From Helcococcus ovis (GTDB lineage: Bacteria; Bacillota; Clostridia; Tissierellales; Peptoniphilaceae), in assembly GCF_004524775.2 (NCBI RefSeq), contig NZ_CP119081.1, forward strand, positions 1,364,001-1,428,000: a DNA stretch of 64,000 nucleotides, read 5' to 3'. This document shows, in pieces, positions 7,924 through 15,819 of this stretch. Below the pieces are notes generated by a model. That model worked only from the letters and a program-made list of their open reading frames with translations, ran no database searches and was not told where the DNA came from. The translations under genes were made by a program, and so were the position numbers. Numbering within the stretch: position 1 is the stretch's first letter; each line of letters begins with the position of its first letter.

Positions 7924-8597
7924 ATAGTCCTCCAGTTTGGTGTGATTTCAAAACTTGTAGCCCCTTCTATTCTCACAGTTGTACTTGTATTTCCAGGCAA
8001 GAAAAAAGTATCTCCGCTAGATTTTTCATCATAGCTTTGATACTCTCTAAAAATCATATCTTTATCACAATCAATTTCTACATAATCTTTTACATCTTTT
8101 ATTTCTAAAACCTGTCTGCCGTTAAGATAAATTTTAACATTACCTTTAGCTATAACCTTAATGTAAGGATACGCATTAGTATTGTATTTATTTTTTAATG
8201 TGATTTCATCTTTAGCTGTTTGTTTCTCTTTACCCTTTATCAAATACTTAAATGGTTCTAATTTTAATGTAACATTAAACTCTAAAAGTTGCCCTCTATC
8301 AAGAATTTGTTTAGTATCGATATTGATTACTCTATACTTCCAAAAAAACTCATCTGAATCATCAAAAGTTAATTCGCCTTGAAACCCAAAATAATCAATT
8401 AAATCACTTCTATCACATTCTGCATGACCATTAAGTGCAATCTCAATATTTCTATAAGTTCCTTTGTCTATAATTAAACACCCATCTCTACCACTTACTT
8501 GCTTTTCTTGAATATCTCTAGTAGGAGATGGAATATTAGGAAAAGAAGCAAATGTTATTTTATATTTTTCTATATCTTTATTTAATATTTTAATCAT
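7920..8597 (-). CDS. Distal tail protein (Dit-like)
   Basis: 225 residues with the siphovirus tail component pattern: an N-terminal strand region with FPNIPSPTRDIQEKQVSGRDG, a middle LLEFNVTLKLEPFKY segment, and a C-terminal galectin-like half ending with TSFEITPNW. In TP901-1/SPP1-type phages Dit forms the ring that joins tail tube and tip. It sits between the tape measure and the tail-tip genes with 4-bp overlaps at both ends, the standard place. Confidence 0.88.
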   Translation of the reverse strand: MIKILNKDIEKYKITFASFPNIPSPTRDIQEKQVSGRDGCLIIDKGTYRNIEIALNGHAECDRSDLIDYFGFQGELTFDDSDEFFWKYRVINIDTKQILDRGQLLEFNVTLKLEPFKYLIKGKEKQTAKDEITLKNKYNTNAYPYIKVIAKGNVKIYLNGRQVLEIKDVKDYVEIDCDKDMIFREYQSYDEKSSGDTFFLPGNTSTTVRIEGATSFEITPNWRTI

Positions 8598-11467
8598 GCA
8601 TATTGTCCCCTTCCTATTTTTTGTCTTTTCATTTCTTCCCCTATTCTTTTTAATAAACTTCTAACATCTTCTTTAGTGTTATTAGCAAAATTTTCAATAT
8701 TAATATTAATGTTTCCATTACCTTTTGAAGAATATTCTTTATTTTCTTTAGCTGTTAAAACTCTTTCCCCTCTGTGTAAGTGGGCTTTATATCCATCATA
8801 AGGTACATAATCTAACCCAGAAGCATGGTATCCATATCTTGCTCTATCACTAGCAGTTAAACCGTAATGGATAGCATTGTATCTGGTTTGGTCGTCCATT
8901 TGTCGTATAGACCTGTGAATTTCTGTTGTAACACTTTCAATATGATACTTAGCATACTTGTCAGTAAGAGGAGTTGCATTTAATCTCTCGATTTGTTTTT
9001 CCACGCTATTTAATGAAGAATTAACATTTCTTTTAGCTTTTTGCCAAAAGTTCATTTGTTTTCCAGTCTCAAAGTCTACAGTCTTAGTTAATTCCCCATG
9101 ATCTTTTATAAGAGTTTCAATCCCTTCTTTTCTCAAAAGTTCACTTGCTTTAATAGTCTTAGCTGCGTTATCTTCTGCGTTTTGCACCATTTTATCATAA
9201 GTTCTTTTTTGACTTTCGGAAAGTTTCCCATGTGCCAATTCAATATCAGTTTTCCACTTTGTTGCAAACTCGATTTGTTTATTATATTGTTCTTCCGCAG
9301 ATTGAATTGATTTATCTCTCATATCATTCATTTTTATAATAGTATCTTCAACCATTTTTTGAGTGACTTGTCCTCTTGTGCTACTCAAATTATTTAATAA
9401 TACTTCCTGTTCGTTTTTAGATTTTGTAACGCTTCTTATTTGTTCTTTCGCCATTTCTTGATAAAGTTTTTCAACTTCTTTTTTTTCTTCGGTGGAATTA
9501 GACACCCCTTTTTTCTTTATTTGCTCATATAATTCGACCAACCTATCTCGCATTTTTTCAATTTTTTTCTTGCGTTCTTCCGCCATTTTTTCAACATCTT
9601 GTAAAACTTGAGTTTTTTCATTAGCGGTAAAAGTTGTAGATTGACTAAATATTTCTTGGAAACCTTTAATTGTTTCCGTCTTTTGAGTGTTTATAGCTGT
9701 TACAGTTTGATTGGACATTTCTTTTACGTCAGATGTTATTTTACCTAAATTTTCTTTATTCATAGGAACAATACCTGTAAACATTTCCATTGTAGTTTTT
9801 TGAGCTCCATCAGATAGTTTATAGTATGATTCCATTTGTTTTTTTGTAGATTCTGAAATTTTAACAGCGGTGTAGTCTGCAACTTCAACCATTTCTCCGT
9901 TGATTTCTTGAATTTTTGTACCTGTTTTTATCATGCCGTCTGCTAATTTATCTACAGCTGGAGTTGCTTTTTCTTGTAATGAATCATAAATTAAATATCC
10001 AGCTCCAGCTATTGCTGCTGCTCCTGCTACCCATGGTGCTGCTGCAAGTGCTGCTGATCCTAATCCACCAGCTAAAGTTCCTGCTCCTGCTCCTGCTCCT
10101 ACTAACGCTCCACTCGCTCCGCTTGCTGCAGTCCCTATAGTTCCTAACAATGGAGTTGCTGCTTTCGCTCCCACTCCTAAAAGCTTCATACCCGTTCCAA
10201 CTTTACTTATTCCAGATAGAAGTCCACCGAAAGTTTTAATAATTGGTCCTGCTGCAATAGCTAGCCCCCCAAATTTTAATATCATTGATTGCGTGCTATC
10301 ATCTAAACTTGTGAACCAATCAACAGCTTTTTCAACTTTTGTAACGATTTTATCAAATACTGGTAATAACTTTTCTCCCAACTCAATAGCTTTATTTTTA
10401 ATTCTATTAAGCATGTCTGCCATTTTAGCAGCTCTTGTGGAGTTCATTTTTTTAAATGCGTCATTTGTTGCTCCTGCACTTTTATCCATAGACTTTAATA
10501 TCTCATTAAACTCTTTGCCCTCTCCACTAGCTAAAACCATTGCAGCTGAACCCGCTTCAACAGAACCAAATAAATCTTTTAATGTTTTTCCATTGTCTTT
10601 AGCATATTTATCTAACATCTTAAATATCTCAGTTGTTGATTTACCTTCTTTTTTTAGGTCTGCAAAACCCTTTTTCGTTAATTTTCTTAAAGCCTTATCT
10701 GTCTCACTTCCTGATTTAGTTAATTCAGACAACATACTTCTTAAATATGTACCTGATTCAGCAGTTGCAATACCGTTTTTAGTTAATACCGCATAAGATG
10801 TTGATAATTCTTCAATCTCAAAGTTAGCAGCACTCGCTGTAGGTATTACTTTACCCATTGATGAAGCTAATTCATTAACGGTTGTTTTTCCCAAATTTTG
10901 AGTATTGATAAGCAAATCAGACACCCTATTTGCATCTTCCGCTTTCAATTTATAACCGTTTATAGCAGTTGTTAAGATGTCTACAGCACTTGCACCATCT
11001 GTAAAACCACCTTTTGCAAGTTTCATAGCATCGGATGTAAACTTTATAGCTTTCCCAGATTCTACACCCGCAGAAATCGAATTGTAAACAGCTTCCGAAA
11101 ATTCTTCAACCGGCACTTTTGCTTCTGTAGACCCTTTCAATAAATCTTTTTTGTAAGCATTAAAATCAGTTTTACTAGAATCTAAAAGAGTTGATACTTT
11201 AGCAAAACTTTTTTCAAAATCTATAGCTAACTTGCCTACCCCAATCCCAACACCTACAAGGGGTACAGATACATATTTTGTTAAATTACCACCTACTTTT
11301 GATAAATTTTTCCCAGCATCTCCCACTTTGTCAAAGTGACCTTTGATAGTTTTAGCTCCTTTATCAATTTTAGTTGCAGCAGTTTTCATTCCTTCATCAA
11401 TTTTGCTAGTATTTACAATAATATCCGTACTTATTGCTGGTAATTGCATTGTTCCAACATTTGTCAT
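8594..11467 (-). CDS. Tail tape measure protein
   Basis: 957 residues, the longest structural gene after the tip protein. About 65-420 match the phage tape measure core (TP901 type): GVGIGKLAIDFEKSFAKVST, then VYNSISAGVESG and SSMGKVIPTASAANFEIEEL. About 440-530 is a hydrophobic Gly/Ala stretch with likely membrane segments (AAPWVAGAAAIAGAGYLIY). The rest is charged coiled coil. It sets tail length and probably leaves the tail on infection. The Ala/Gly segment uses repetitive codons, giving a local rise in GC. Confidence 0.95.
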   Translation of the reverse strand: MTNVGTMQLPAISTDIIVNTSKIDEGMKTAATKIDKGAKTIKGHFDKVGDAGKNLSKVGGNLTKYVSVPLVGVGIGVGKLAIDFEKSFAKVSTLLDSSKTDFNAYKKDLLKGSTEAKVPVEEFSEAVYNSISAGVESGKAIKFTSDAMKLAKGGFTDGASAVDILTTAINGYKLKAEDANRVSDLLINTQNLGKTTVNELASSMGKVIPTASAANFEIEELSTSYAVLTKNGIATAESGTYLRSMLSELTKSGSETDKALRKLTKKGFADLKKEGKSTTEIFKMLDKYAKDNGKTLKDLFGSVEAGSAAMVLASGEGKEFNEILKSMDKSAGATNDAFKKMNSTRAAKMADMLNRIKNKAIELGEKLLPVFDKIVTKVEKAVDWFTSLDDSTQSMILKFGGLAIAAGPIIKTFGGLLSGISKVGTGMKLLGVGAKAATPLLGTIGTAASGASGALVGAGAGAGTLAGGLGSAALAAAPWVAGAAAIAGAGYLIYDSLQEKATPAVDKLADGMIKTGTKIQEINGEMVEVADYTAVKISESTKKQMESYYKLSDGAQKTTMEMFTGIVPMNKENLGKITSDVKEMSNQTVTAINTQKTETIKGFQEIFSQSTTFTANEKTQVLQDVEKMAEERKKKIEKMRDRLVELYEQIKKKGVSNSTEEKKEVEKLYQEMAKEQIRSVTKSKNEQEVLLNNLSSTRGQVTQKMVEDTIIKMNDMRDKSIQSAEEQYNKQIEFATKWKTDIELAHGKLSESQKRTYDKMVQNAEDNAAKTIKASELLRKEGIETLIKDHGELTKTVDFETGKQMNFWQKAKRNVNSSLNSVEKQIERLNATPLTDKYAKYHIESVTTEIHRSIRQMDDQTRYNAIHYGLTASDRARYGYHASGLDYVPYDGYKAHLHRGERVLTAKENKEYSSKGNGNININIENFANNTKEDVRSLLKRIGEEMKRQKIGRGQYA

Positions 11468-11766
11468 ACTTGTTTAACCCCCTTTTCTCTAACTTTAGTT
11501 AAATCAGCTTTAGTTTGTCCTAATCTCCATAAATCTTTTAAAACTTCCCTGCCGTCTTCCGTTTTATTCATGCTATCTAGCCATGAATCTCTTTTTATTA
11601 ATAGAAATACTGGCAATGGCAAATTAAGCAAATCAAAAAGAGAACATCCCGCATAATCAGACATTCTCTTTAATTCACTTGAAGATTGTAAGAAGTTTTC
11701 TTCCCATTCTTCATTCTTAAAATATTTTTGTTTAATTGCTTTTCTAACTATTGTATTTTGAGGCAA
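11464..11766 (-). CDS. Tail assembly chaperone, GT-type frameshift extension
   Basis: The open frame reads 100 residues from a TTG at 11766. There is no ATG and no good ribosome binding site there, and the frame is open upstream through the slippery site at 11778-11784. It is therefore most likely the C-terminal part of a -1 frameshift fusion with the preceding 98-residue protein (about 202 residues in total). The GCSLFDLLNLPLPVFLLIK segment and position just before the tape measure gene fit the T part of lambda G/GT-type chaperones, which bind the tape measure during tail assembly. Confidence 0.8.
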   Translation of the reverse strand: MPQNTIVRKAIKQKYFKNEEWEENFLQSSSELKRMSDYAGCSLFDLLNLPLPVFLLIKRDSWLDSMNKTEDGREVLKDLWRLGQTKADLTKVREKGVKQV

Positions 11767-11774
11767 GGGGATTG

Positions 11775-12071
11775 TTAGTTTGGGTCTACAGTATAATCAA
11801 TGGAACGGGTTAAAAACAATGTCCATAAAGCTATTACAGCTGGTCTTGTCATGTTTTGTACAGACTTAACATCAAAATTAACTCCATCAACATTATTATT
11901 TAAAATTTCGGCTATAATTTCTATTTGACCTTTAGAATCATTATTTTGTTCAATTTCTAGCATTCTTTCAAATTGCTTTACGGTAATATCTTTAACTTTA
12001 ACTATTGTATCATTAATCTTGATTTCAACAGTTCTGTTCATCAACTCATTTAAATCAATACGTGTAATCAT
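11775..12071 (-). CDS. Tail assembly chaperone, G-type (upstream frame)
   Basis: 98 residues. It begins MITRIDLNELMNRTVEIKIN with a KVKDITVKQFERMLEIEQ helix and ends IDYTVDPN. It lies between the tail tube gene and the T-frame, as in lambda gpG and gp13-type proteins. Its last codons form the slippery heptamer C CCA AAC directly before the TAA stop. It should be made alone in excess, with a minor fused form carrying the next frame. Confidence 0.85.
   Translation of the reverse strand: MITRIDLNELMNRTVEIKINDTIVKVKDITVKQFERMLEIEQNNDSKGQIEIIAEILNNNVDGVNFDVKSVQNMTRPAVIALWTLFLTRSIDYTVDPN
11778..11784 (-). other. Programmed -1 ribosomal frameshift site C CCA AAC
   Basis: In frame 0 the codons are GAC CCA AAC TAA. 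Slipping back one base gives CCC AAA, then CTA ACA ATC CCC TTG, which stays open into the T-frame. X-XXY-YYZ heptamers of this type are the known mechanism for tail chaperone fusion in siphoviruses, and a stop codon next to the site is common. Confidence 0.85.
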
Positions 12072-12089
12072 TCATTCCCCTCACATTCT

Positions 12090-12674
12090 CTACATTTCAA
12101 AGTTTTTTTCTTTCTTCTTTACTTCTTTATCAGTTACTTCTTCTTCTATTTCAGCTAAAAAGTTTTTAACTTTTTCAATTGCGTGAATTTCCGCGTCAAT
12201 AACTAACTCTTTATCAGCAAATTCCATACTGAATCCGTTTCCGGCTTGTCCAATCATTGTAAATCTTAATTTTTTACCATCTTCTTTTTCGTGTACAAAT
12301 CTTAATAATACAACATCTAGTGCTTTTTTCGTCCCCCCGAATGTCAATTTTTTTATATTTTTCGATTTATCTTCTGTAAATTTTGCAGTTGATAATTTTT
12401 CTAAATTTTTTAAATCCCAACTTAATACTCCTGTTTTTACAGAAATATCTTCTCCTTTTATAAAAGTTTTAACAACTTTTCCATATTGATTTTTTACATC
12501 ATATTTTTCAGGTTTATACTCAACAGTGAACCCCCCCTGACAGTGACCAACATGATTGTCAGCAACTTCAATTGTCGTATGTTTTGGAATTTCATCCCCT
12601 GTATAATTCGTAATATAAACTTCACCCGCTCCGAATATTATTTCATCCATATTTTTTTTATATTCCATCTTCAT
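12090..12674 (-). CDS. Major tail (tube) protein
   Basis: 194 residues from ATG 12674 (a second Met two codons later is possible). The pattern IIFGAGEVYITNY, the central KTGVLSWDLKNLEKLS and GGTKKALDVVLLRF fit phage tail tube proteins, and it lies between the tail terminator and the tail chaperones. The last 12 residues KEVKKKEKNFEM are identical to the end of the major capsid protein and look appended after the natural end (about residue 180). Confidence 0.85.
   Translation of the reverse strand: MKMEYKKNMDEIIFGAGEVYITNYTGDEIPKHTTIEVADNHVGHCQGGFTVEYKPEKYDVKNQYGKVVKTFIKGEDISVKTGVLSWDLKNLEKLSTAKFTEDKSKNIKKLTFGGTKKALDVVLLRFVHEKEDGKKLRFTMIGQAGNGFSMEFADKELVIDAEIHAIEKVKNFLAEIEEEVTDKEVKKKEKNFEM
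12091..12130 (-). repeat. 40-bp repeat, copy in tail tube gene 3' end
   Basis: Identical to 14148-14187. It encodes the terminal KEVKKKEKNFEM plus the first two bases of the stop codon. The stop itself differs (TAG here, TAA in the capsid gene). Confidence 0.97.
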
Positions 12675-13027
12675 TCTCCTTTTTTGTAATATTTCACATT
12701 AAAGAATTGTGTACTTTCAAAATATTCTTCATCTCTTAATATTCCACCACCTGTTGGTTTTATTCTTAAGATATAATTATCAACTATTTTTCCAGATTCA
12801 TTTTCTTTACTGCATATATGTTTTTTTATCTTCTCTCTTAAAATCTCTATATTGTCATAGTCTTCATCATATATCCTAACTTCCAATGTAGCGTTGTTAA
12901 CCACTTCATATTCATTATCTTGTATGCTATAACTACATATAGGTATTTGTTCGCTTATTCCTATTACAGGGCTAAAGTCAAGCCCTGTGGCTTCATCTAA
13001 TAGCTTTTTAATTGCATGACTTAACAT
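12671..13027 (-). CDS. Tail terminator / completion protein
   Basis: 118 residues. The N-terminal helix MLSHAIKKLLDEAT, the PICSYSIQDNEYEVVNN strand pair and the C-terminal FFNVKYYKKGE strand fit the small tail-completion proteins (gp17/gpU class) that cap the tail tube where it meets the head. Gene order supports it: it lies between an HK97-gp10-like protein and the tail tube protein, overlapping the latter by 4 bp. It is named by position and fold style rather than by a strong motif. Confidence 0.7.
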   Translation of the reverse strand: MLSHAIKKLLDEATGLDFSPVIGISEQIPICSYSIQDNEYEVVNNATLEVRIYDEDYDNIEILREKIKKHICSKENESGKIVDNYILRIKPTGGGILRDEEYFESTQFFNVKYYKKGE

Positions 13028-13527
13028 TATTTAATCCCCAATATTTTTTTAATACTTACCATATTCTTACTTTTTGCATTTTCTAAAAATGGTTTTGGCT
13101 TTTGTCCGTTAGTGTAGTAAGCTTCTAATCCTTTTTTTCTAAGTATAGCCATTACTTTTTTAGCTTCTGCTAATGAATAAGTTCTATTGCTTTTTTTAGA
13201 TTTTTTTCCACTTGAACCTTTTACAAATATCCAATATCCACTTCTTCCTTTACCATCTTTAGCGTATTTTCCCGTTCCTTGATGAACGTATGGAGCATAT
13301 TCTAAAGTATTTCCAATAGTTCCTACTATAGAATTTCCGTCAACTTTTACATTTGCTGTCATATTTACTCTTAATAGCCCCTGATCTGATGGAGTTTCTT
13401 CTATAGCTTTAGCTTTTACAAGCTGTGTTGCCATATTAACCCTTTCAATCATTAGTTTTTTTAATTCACTAGACGCATTAGGTAAAGAATTTTTAAATGC
13501 CGTAGTATCAATTTTAATATTTACCAT
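13027..13527 (-). CDS. HK97 gp10-like head-tail protein
   Basis: 166 residues. It shows MVNIKIDTTAFKNSLPNA, TQLVKAKAIEETPSDQGLLR and NTLEYAPYVHQGTGKYA. The last, with its Y-A-x-x-V-H-x-G-T core, is the hallmark of HK97 gp10 family proteins. A basic insert (KGSSGKKSKKSNRTYS) and PKPFLENA near the end are also typical. The family acts in head-tail joining or tail completion. Overlaps both neighbours slightly. Confidence 0.88.
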   Translation of the reverse strand: MVNIKIDTTAFKNSLPNASSELKKLMIERVNMATQLVKAKAIEETPSDQGLLRVNMTANVKVDGNSIVGTIGNTLEYAPYVHQGTGKYAKDGKGRSGYWIFVKGSSGKKSKKSNRTYSLAEAKKVMAILRKKGLEAYYTNGQKPKPFLENAKSKNMVSIKKILGIK

Positions 13528-13832
13528 AATTTTACTTCCTTTAGGCTAATTACTGCCAATCTATGATTATTATCAATACTTAAGACTTCATATTTGTTAT
13601 CGCCTTGAATAACCCTATATTTTCTAGCAATCAATCCCTTATAATGTGTTAAAGCTTGATGCGTTGTTTCGACATTTCTGTAATTATCCACGGATGTAAA
13701 TTGATTAGCTTGATATATCGAAGCAAGTATAGTTTTTATTTTATTCCACTCTTGTTTTTTCGCTCCAGATTTAGAAGTTTGTTCTGTTAATTCATAAATA
13801 TCAACTTCTTTCATTCTTGAATTTACACTCAT
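13521..13832 (-). CDS. Head-tail adaptor / head closure protein
   Basis: 103 residues of the SPP1 gp16-like head-tail adaptor type: MKEVDIYELTEQTSKSGAKK, WNKIKTILASIYQ and VIQGDNKYEVLSIDN, which form a small beta barrel in this family. It closes the portal vertex after packaging. It overlaps the upstream connector gene by 4 bp and the gp10-like gene by 7 bp, so all connector genes are probably translated in a coupled way. Confidence 0.82.
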   Translation of the reverse strand: MSVNSRMKEVDIYELTEQTSKSGAKKQEWNKIKTILASIYQANQFTSVDNYRNVETTHQALTHYKGLIARKYRVIQGDNKYEVLSIDNNHRLAVISLKEVKLW

Positions 13833-14131
13833 GGTAATCTCCTAAAAGACCTTAATTTCTTTTTTATTCTTTCAGGTATATCATCGTAATATCCTGTAGA
13901 TACTCCTGAAAAACTTTCTGATTTAATACCTTCCACTCCTAGAGTATTAAATCTAAAAGCCATCAGGTCTTTTATAATTGACCCAATGGCTAATTCTTTT
14001 AATTCATTTTCTGTTAAGTGAGTGAAATGGCAGATGTCTTCTACCGAGTCTTGATAAAGACTTTCAACATCTGCTAATTCCATTCCTGGTCTTTTTCTCA
14101 TCTCACTAATTATTTTATCTTTATCAATCAT
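13829..14131 (-). CDS. Head-tail connector protein (gp15/gp6-like)
   Basis: 100 residues, all helical. It has DVESLYQDSVEDICHFTHL, then AIGSIIKDLMAFRFNTLGVE and a C-terminal YDDIPERIKKKLRSFRRL. This helix pattern with a closing basic tail matches the phage connector family that binds beneath the portal. It follows the capsid gene directly. Confidence 0.82.
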   Translation of the reverse strand: MIDKDKIISEMRKRPGMELADVESLYQDSVEDICHFTHLTENELKELAIGSIIKDLMAFRFNTLGVEGIKSESFSGVSTGYYDDIPERIKKKLRSFRRLP

Positions 14132-14145
14132 TTTAAATCCTTAAA

Positions 14146-15036
14146 TTACATTTCAAAGTTTTTTTCTTTCTTCTTTACTTCTTTATTTAGTTCTTTTGTA
14201 GCGTGTACATAAATACCATCAACTTTATTTTCATAAACTTGACATACTCCAACTAATCTATAACCAAATTTCCATGCATCCGCATTTTGATTAGCCTCAG
14301 GGGTTACGATTTTTGGTGCGACGTGTTTAGGATATTGTATTATTGCTGATGGATGTACAATCATGAAATTTAGTGGGTTAGAATTTTTATTTTCAATACC
14401 ACCATCTTTCTTCAAAGTAATTCCTGCATCAAATCTTGACACTGGCACTTCAACCACTTTAGCAAATTTATCTATTACCGCTCTCGATTTATTTGTATCT
14501 AAATCATCAATCAAGCCTTTTAATGTTGGGGTAATGAATAAGATTCTACCTTCTGCTGGTACTTCTTTTTCATCCATTGCTGTTGTTGCAGCTCTTAAAG
14601 CTTTAATTACATTTGCACCATCTGAAAGATTTCCATGTGTGTTTCCTATGTTTTCTGTTTTAGCATATTTAGAAAATCTCCATGCATCTATTTCTGGAGT
14701 TACTTTTGTCCTTATAAATTCATTTGCAAGTTGTCCAAAAGCTAAATCAGCAGAATCTTTATTTTCTACATTGTCTACTGTAAACATTCTACCTCTGTCA
14801 TAATCTGCTTTGATAGTTTCCCACTCTAAAGTCACATCGCCATCTGTATAGCCTTTAGCCTTATCATAATCAGCCATATCATCTACTTTGATTTTAGCGA
14901 CTAATAATTCTCCCGCATTTGCTCCTTCTTTTGCTAGCTCTGGATTACCATCAAGAATTGATGTTAATGATCCTAATTTATAAATTTTATCTAGTGTTGG
15001 TATATATTTTTTTGCGTTTTCTATTTTGTTTGGCAT
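14146..15036 (-). CDS. Major capsid protein
   Basis: 296 residues, HK97-like fold expected. It shows KIENAKKYIPTLDKIYKLGS at the N-terminus, RGRMFTVDNVENKDSADLAF in the middle, and KFGYRLVGVCQVYENKVDGI with YVHAT at the natural end. It follows the scaffold gene as usual and has no scaffold fused. After YVHATKELN comes KEVKKKEKNFEM, shared exactly with the tail tube protein. The tail is charged and probably exposed or flexible; its role is unknown. Confidence 0.93.
   Translation of the reverse strand: MPNKIENAKKYIPTLDKIYKLGSLTSILDGNPELAKEGANAGELLVAKIKVDDMADYDKAKGYTDGDVTLEWETIKADYDRGRMFTVDNVENKDSADLAFGQLANEFIRTKVTPEIDAWRFSKYAKTENIGNTHGNLSDGANVIKALRAATTAMDEKEVPAEGRILFITPTLKGLIDDLDTNKSRAVIDKFAKVVEVPVSRFDAGITLKKDGGIENKNSNPLNFMIVHPSAIIQYPKHVAPKIVTPEANQNADAWKFGYRLVGVCQVYENKVDGIYVHATKELNKEVKKKEKNFEM
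14148..14187 (-). repeat. 40-bp repeat, copy in capsid gene 3' end
   Basis: Second copy of the stretch at 12091-12130, in the same strand and reading frame, encoding the same last 12 residues. Confidence 0.97.
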
Positions 15037-15049
15037 ATTTTTTCTCCTT

Positions 15050-15541
15050 TTATTCTATATTTGCCCCTACTTCAAATAGGTTTTTTACCGAAGCCCCTTG
15101 TCCCTCTGGATTATTAGGCTCCTTACCTGTAACTTCCGATGTAAATAAATCTTTGTAGGTTTCTTTGAATGAGTTTAATTGTTCGTCAATACCCTCAATA
15201 TTTCCATCTTTAGTTATCTTAATTTTCCCTTTATCGAACTTCCCGATTAATAAGTCTGAATGTTTAGCTTTCGCATTAGTTAAAGCCTTTTCGATTGCAC
15301 CGCTTATCTTCATATCACGAATTTGATTTTCATATGTATTCTTTAAGTTTTCGTTATCTTCTTGTAATTTCTTGATGTCGACACCTTCAAACGATTTTAA
15401 AGAATCTTCCAAACTCTTTTTATCTTCTTCCAACTTACTAACCTTATCCTTTAAGCTATTAACATCATTACCATATTCAGCCATGATCGCTTCAATAGCT
15501 TCTTGTTCTAATCCTAGCCCTTTCAAAAAAGTTCTATTCAT
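15050..15541 (-). CDS. Phage scaffold protein (GP20 family)
   Basis: 163 residues. The N-terminal MNRTFLKGLGLEQEAIEAIM is the short leader seen in GP20-type scaffolds, followed by a long coiled coil (about 30-85, NSLKDKVSKLEEDKKSLED) and a polar tail. It should line the prohead interior and leave or be cleaved during maturation. It lies directly before the capsid gene. Confidence 0.9.
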   Translation of the reverse strand: MNRTFLKGLGLEQEAIEAIMAEYGNDVNSLKDKVSKLEEDKKSLEDSLKSFEGVDIKKLQEDNENLKNTYENQIRDMKISGAIEKALTNAKAKHSDLLIGKFDKGKIKITKDGNIEGIDEQLNSFKETYKDLFTSEVTGKEPNNPEGQGASVKNLFEVGANIE

Positions 15542-15673
15542 ACTCTTTCCTACCTTTCTTCTCTACGCTTTTTACGATGTCGCATATCGTGAGTGCTTGT
15601 CTTTGTTACAGTCGCAAGCTAACTGAATTTTAAACATTAAAAATAGACAGTTTTATGTCTTATCTAGGACAAT

Positions 15674-15708
15674 AAAAAAGCACTACCAATATTTCTACTA
15701 GTTGTGCT
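15674..15708 (-). terminator. Terminator-like hairpin inside the head operon
   Basis: On the minus strand AGCAC and GTGCT pair across a 25-base loop that can pair further (ACTA/TGGT), followed by TTTTTT. It lies in the MuF-scaffold gap, downstream of a folded RNA, so it could act as an attenuator on capsid expression. Confidence 0.6.
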
Positions 15709-15731
15709 TCTAAAATAATTTTTAATTTTTA

Positions 15732-15802
15732 GATAGGTAGGACTGCCATCTCCTACATCTGCAACCTTTCGGTCCGTGAACGACAGATTCTTCACCTCTA
15801 TC
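15732..15802 (-). ncRNA. Unassigned three-way-junction RNA, riboswitch- or antiterminator-like
   Basis: The 71-nt segment starts GATAGAGGTGAAGA and ends ACCTATC. P1 pairs GATAG with CTATC (plus G-C). P2 pairs ATCTGT with GCAGAT and holds an inner ACC-GAAA-GGT tetraloop hairpin. P3 pairs GTAGGA with TCCTAC around GATGGCAG. The unpaired junction bases GGTGAAGA are purine-rich. It starts 17 nt after the MuF stop and is followed by an A/T hairpin and a terminator. Local resemblance to parts of lysine (GATAGAGGTG) and fluoride (GGAGATGGCA) riboswitches is incomplete, so no family is assigned. Confidence 0.5.
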
Positions 15803-15819
15803 TTTATTTATATTATACC

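Noticed and set aside
9916-10140. Leucine-rich plus-strand frame
   Set aside because: Antisense to the Ala/Gly-rich stretch of the tape measure gene; a codon-bias shadow.
11464-11766. Stand-alone 100-residue gene starting at TTG 11766
   Set aside because: No ribosome binding site, and the frame is open into the C CCA AAC slip site; it is better read as the frameshift extension.
12091-12130. Slippery heptamer A AAA AAC inside the shared capsid/tail tube 3' end, suggesting a frameshifted extension of both proteins
   Set aside because: The -1 frame reaches TGA after one further codon in both genes, and the +1 frames give short unrelated tails, so no extension domain is made.
15732-15802. Lysine or fluoride riboswitch
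   Set aside because: Only GATAGAGGTG (lysine start) and GGAGATGGCA (fluoride first arm) match; the rest of each consensus, including the fluoride pseudoknot partner, is absent.
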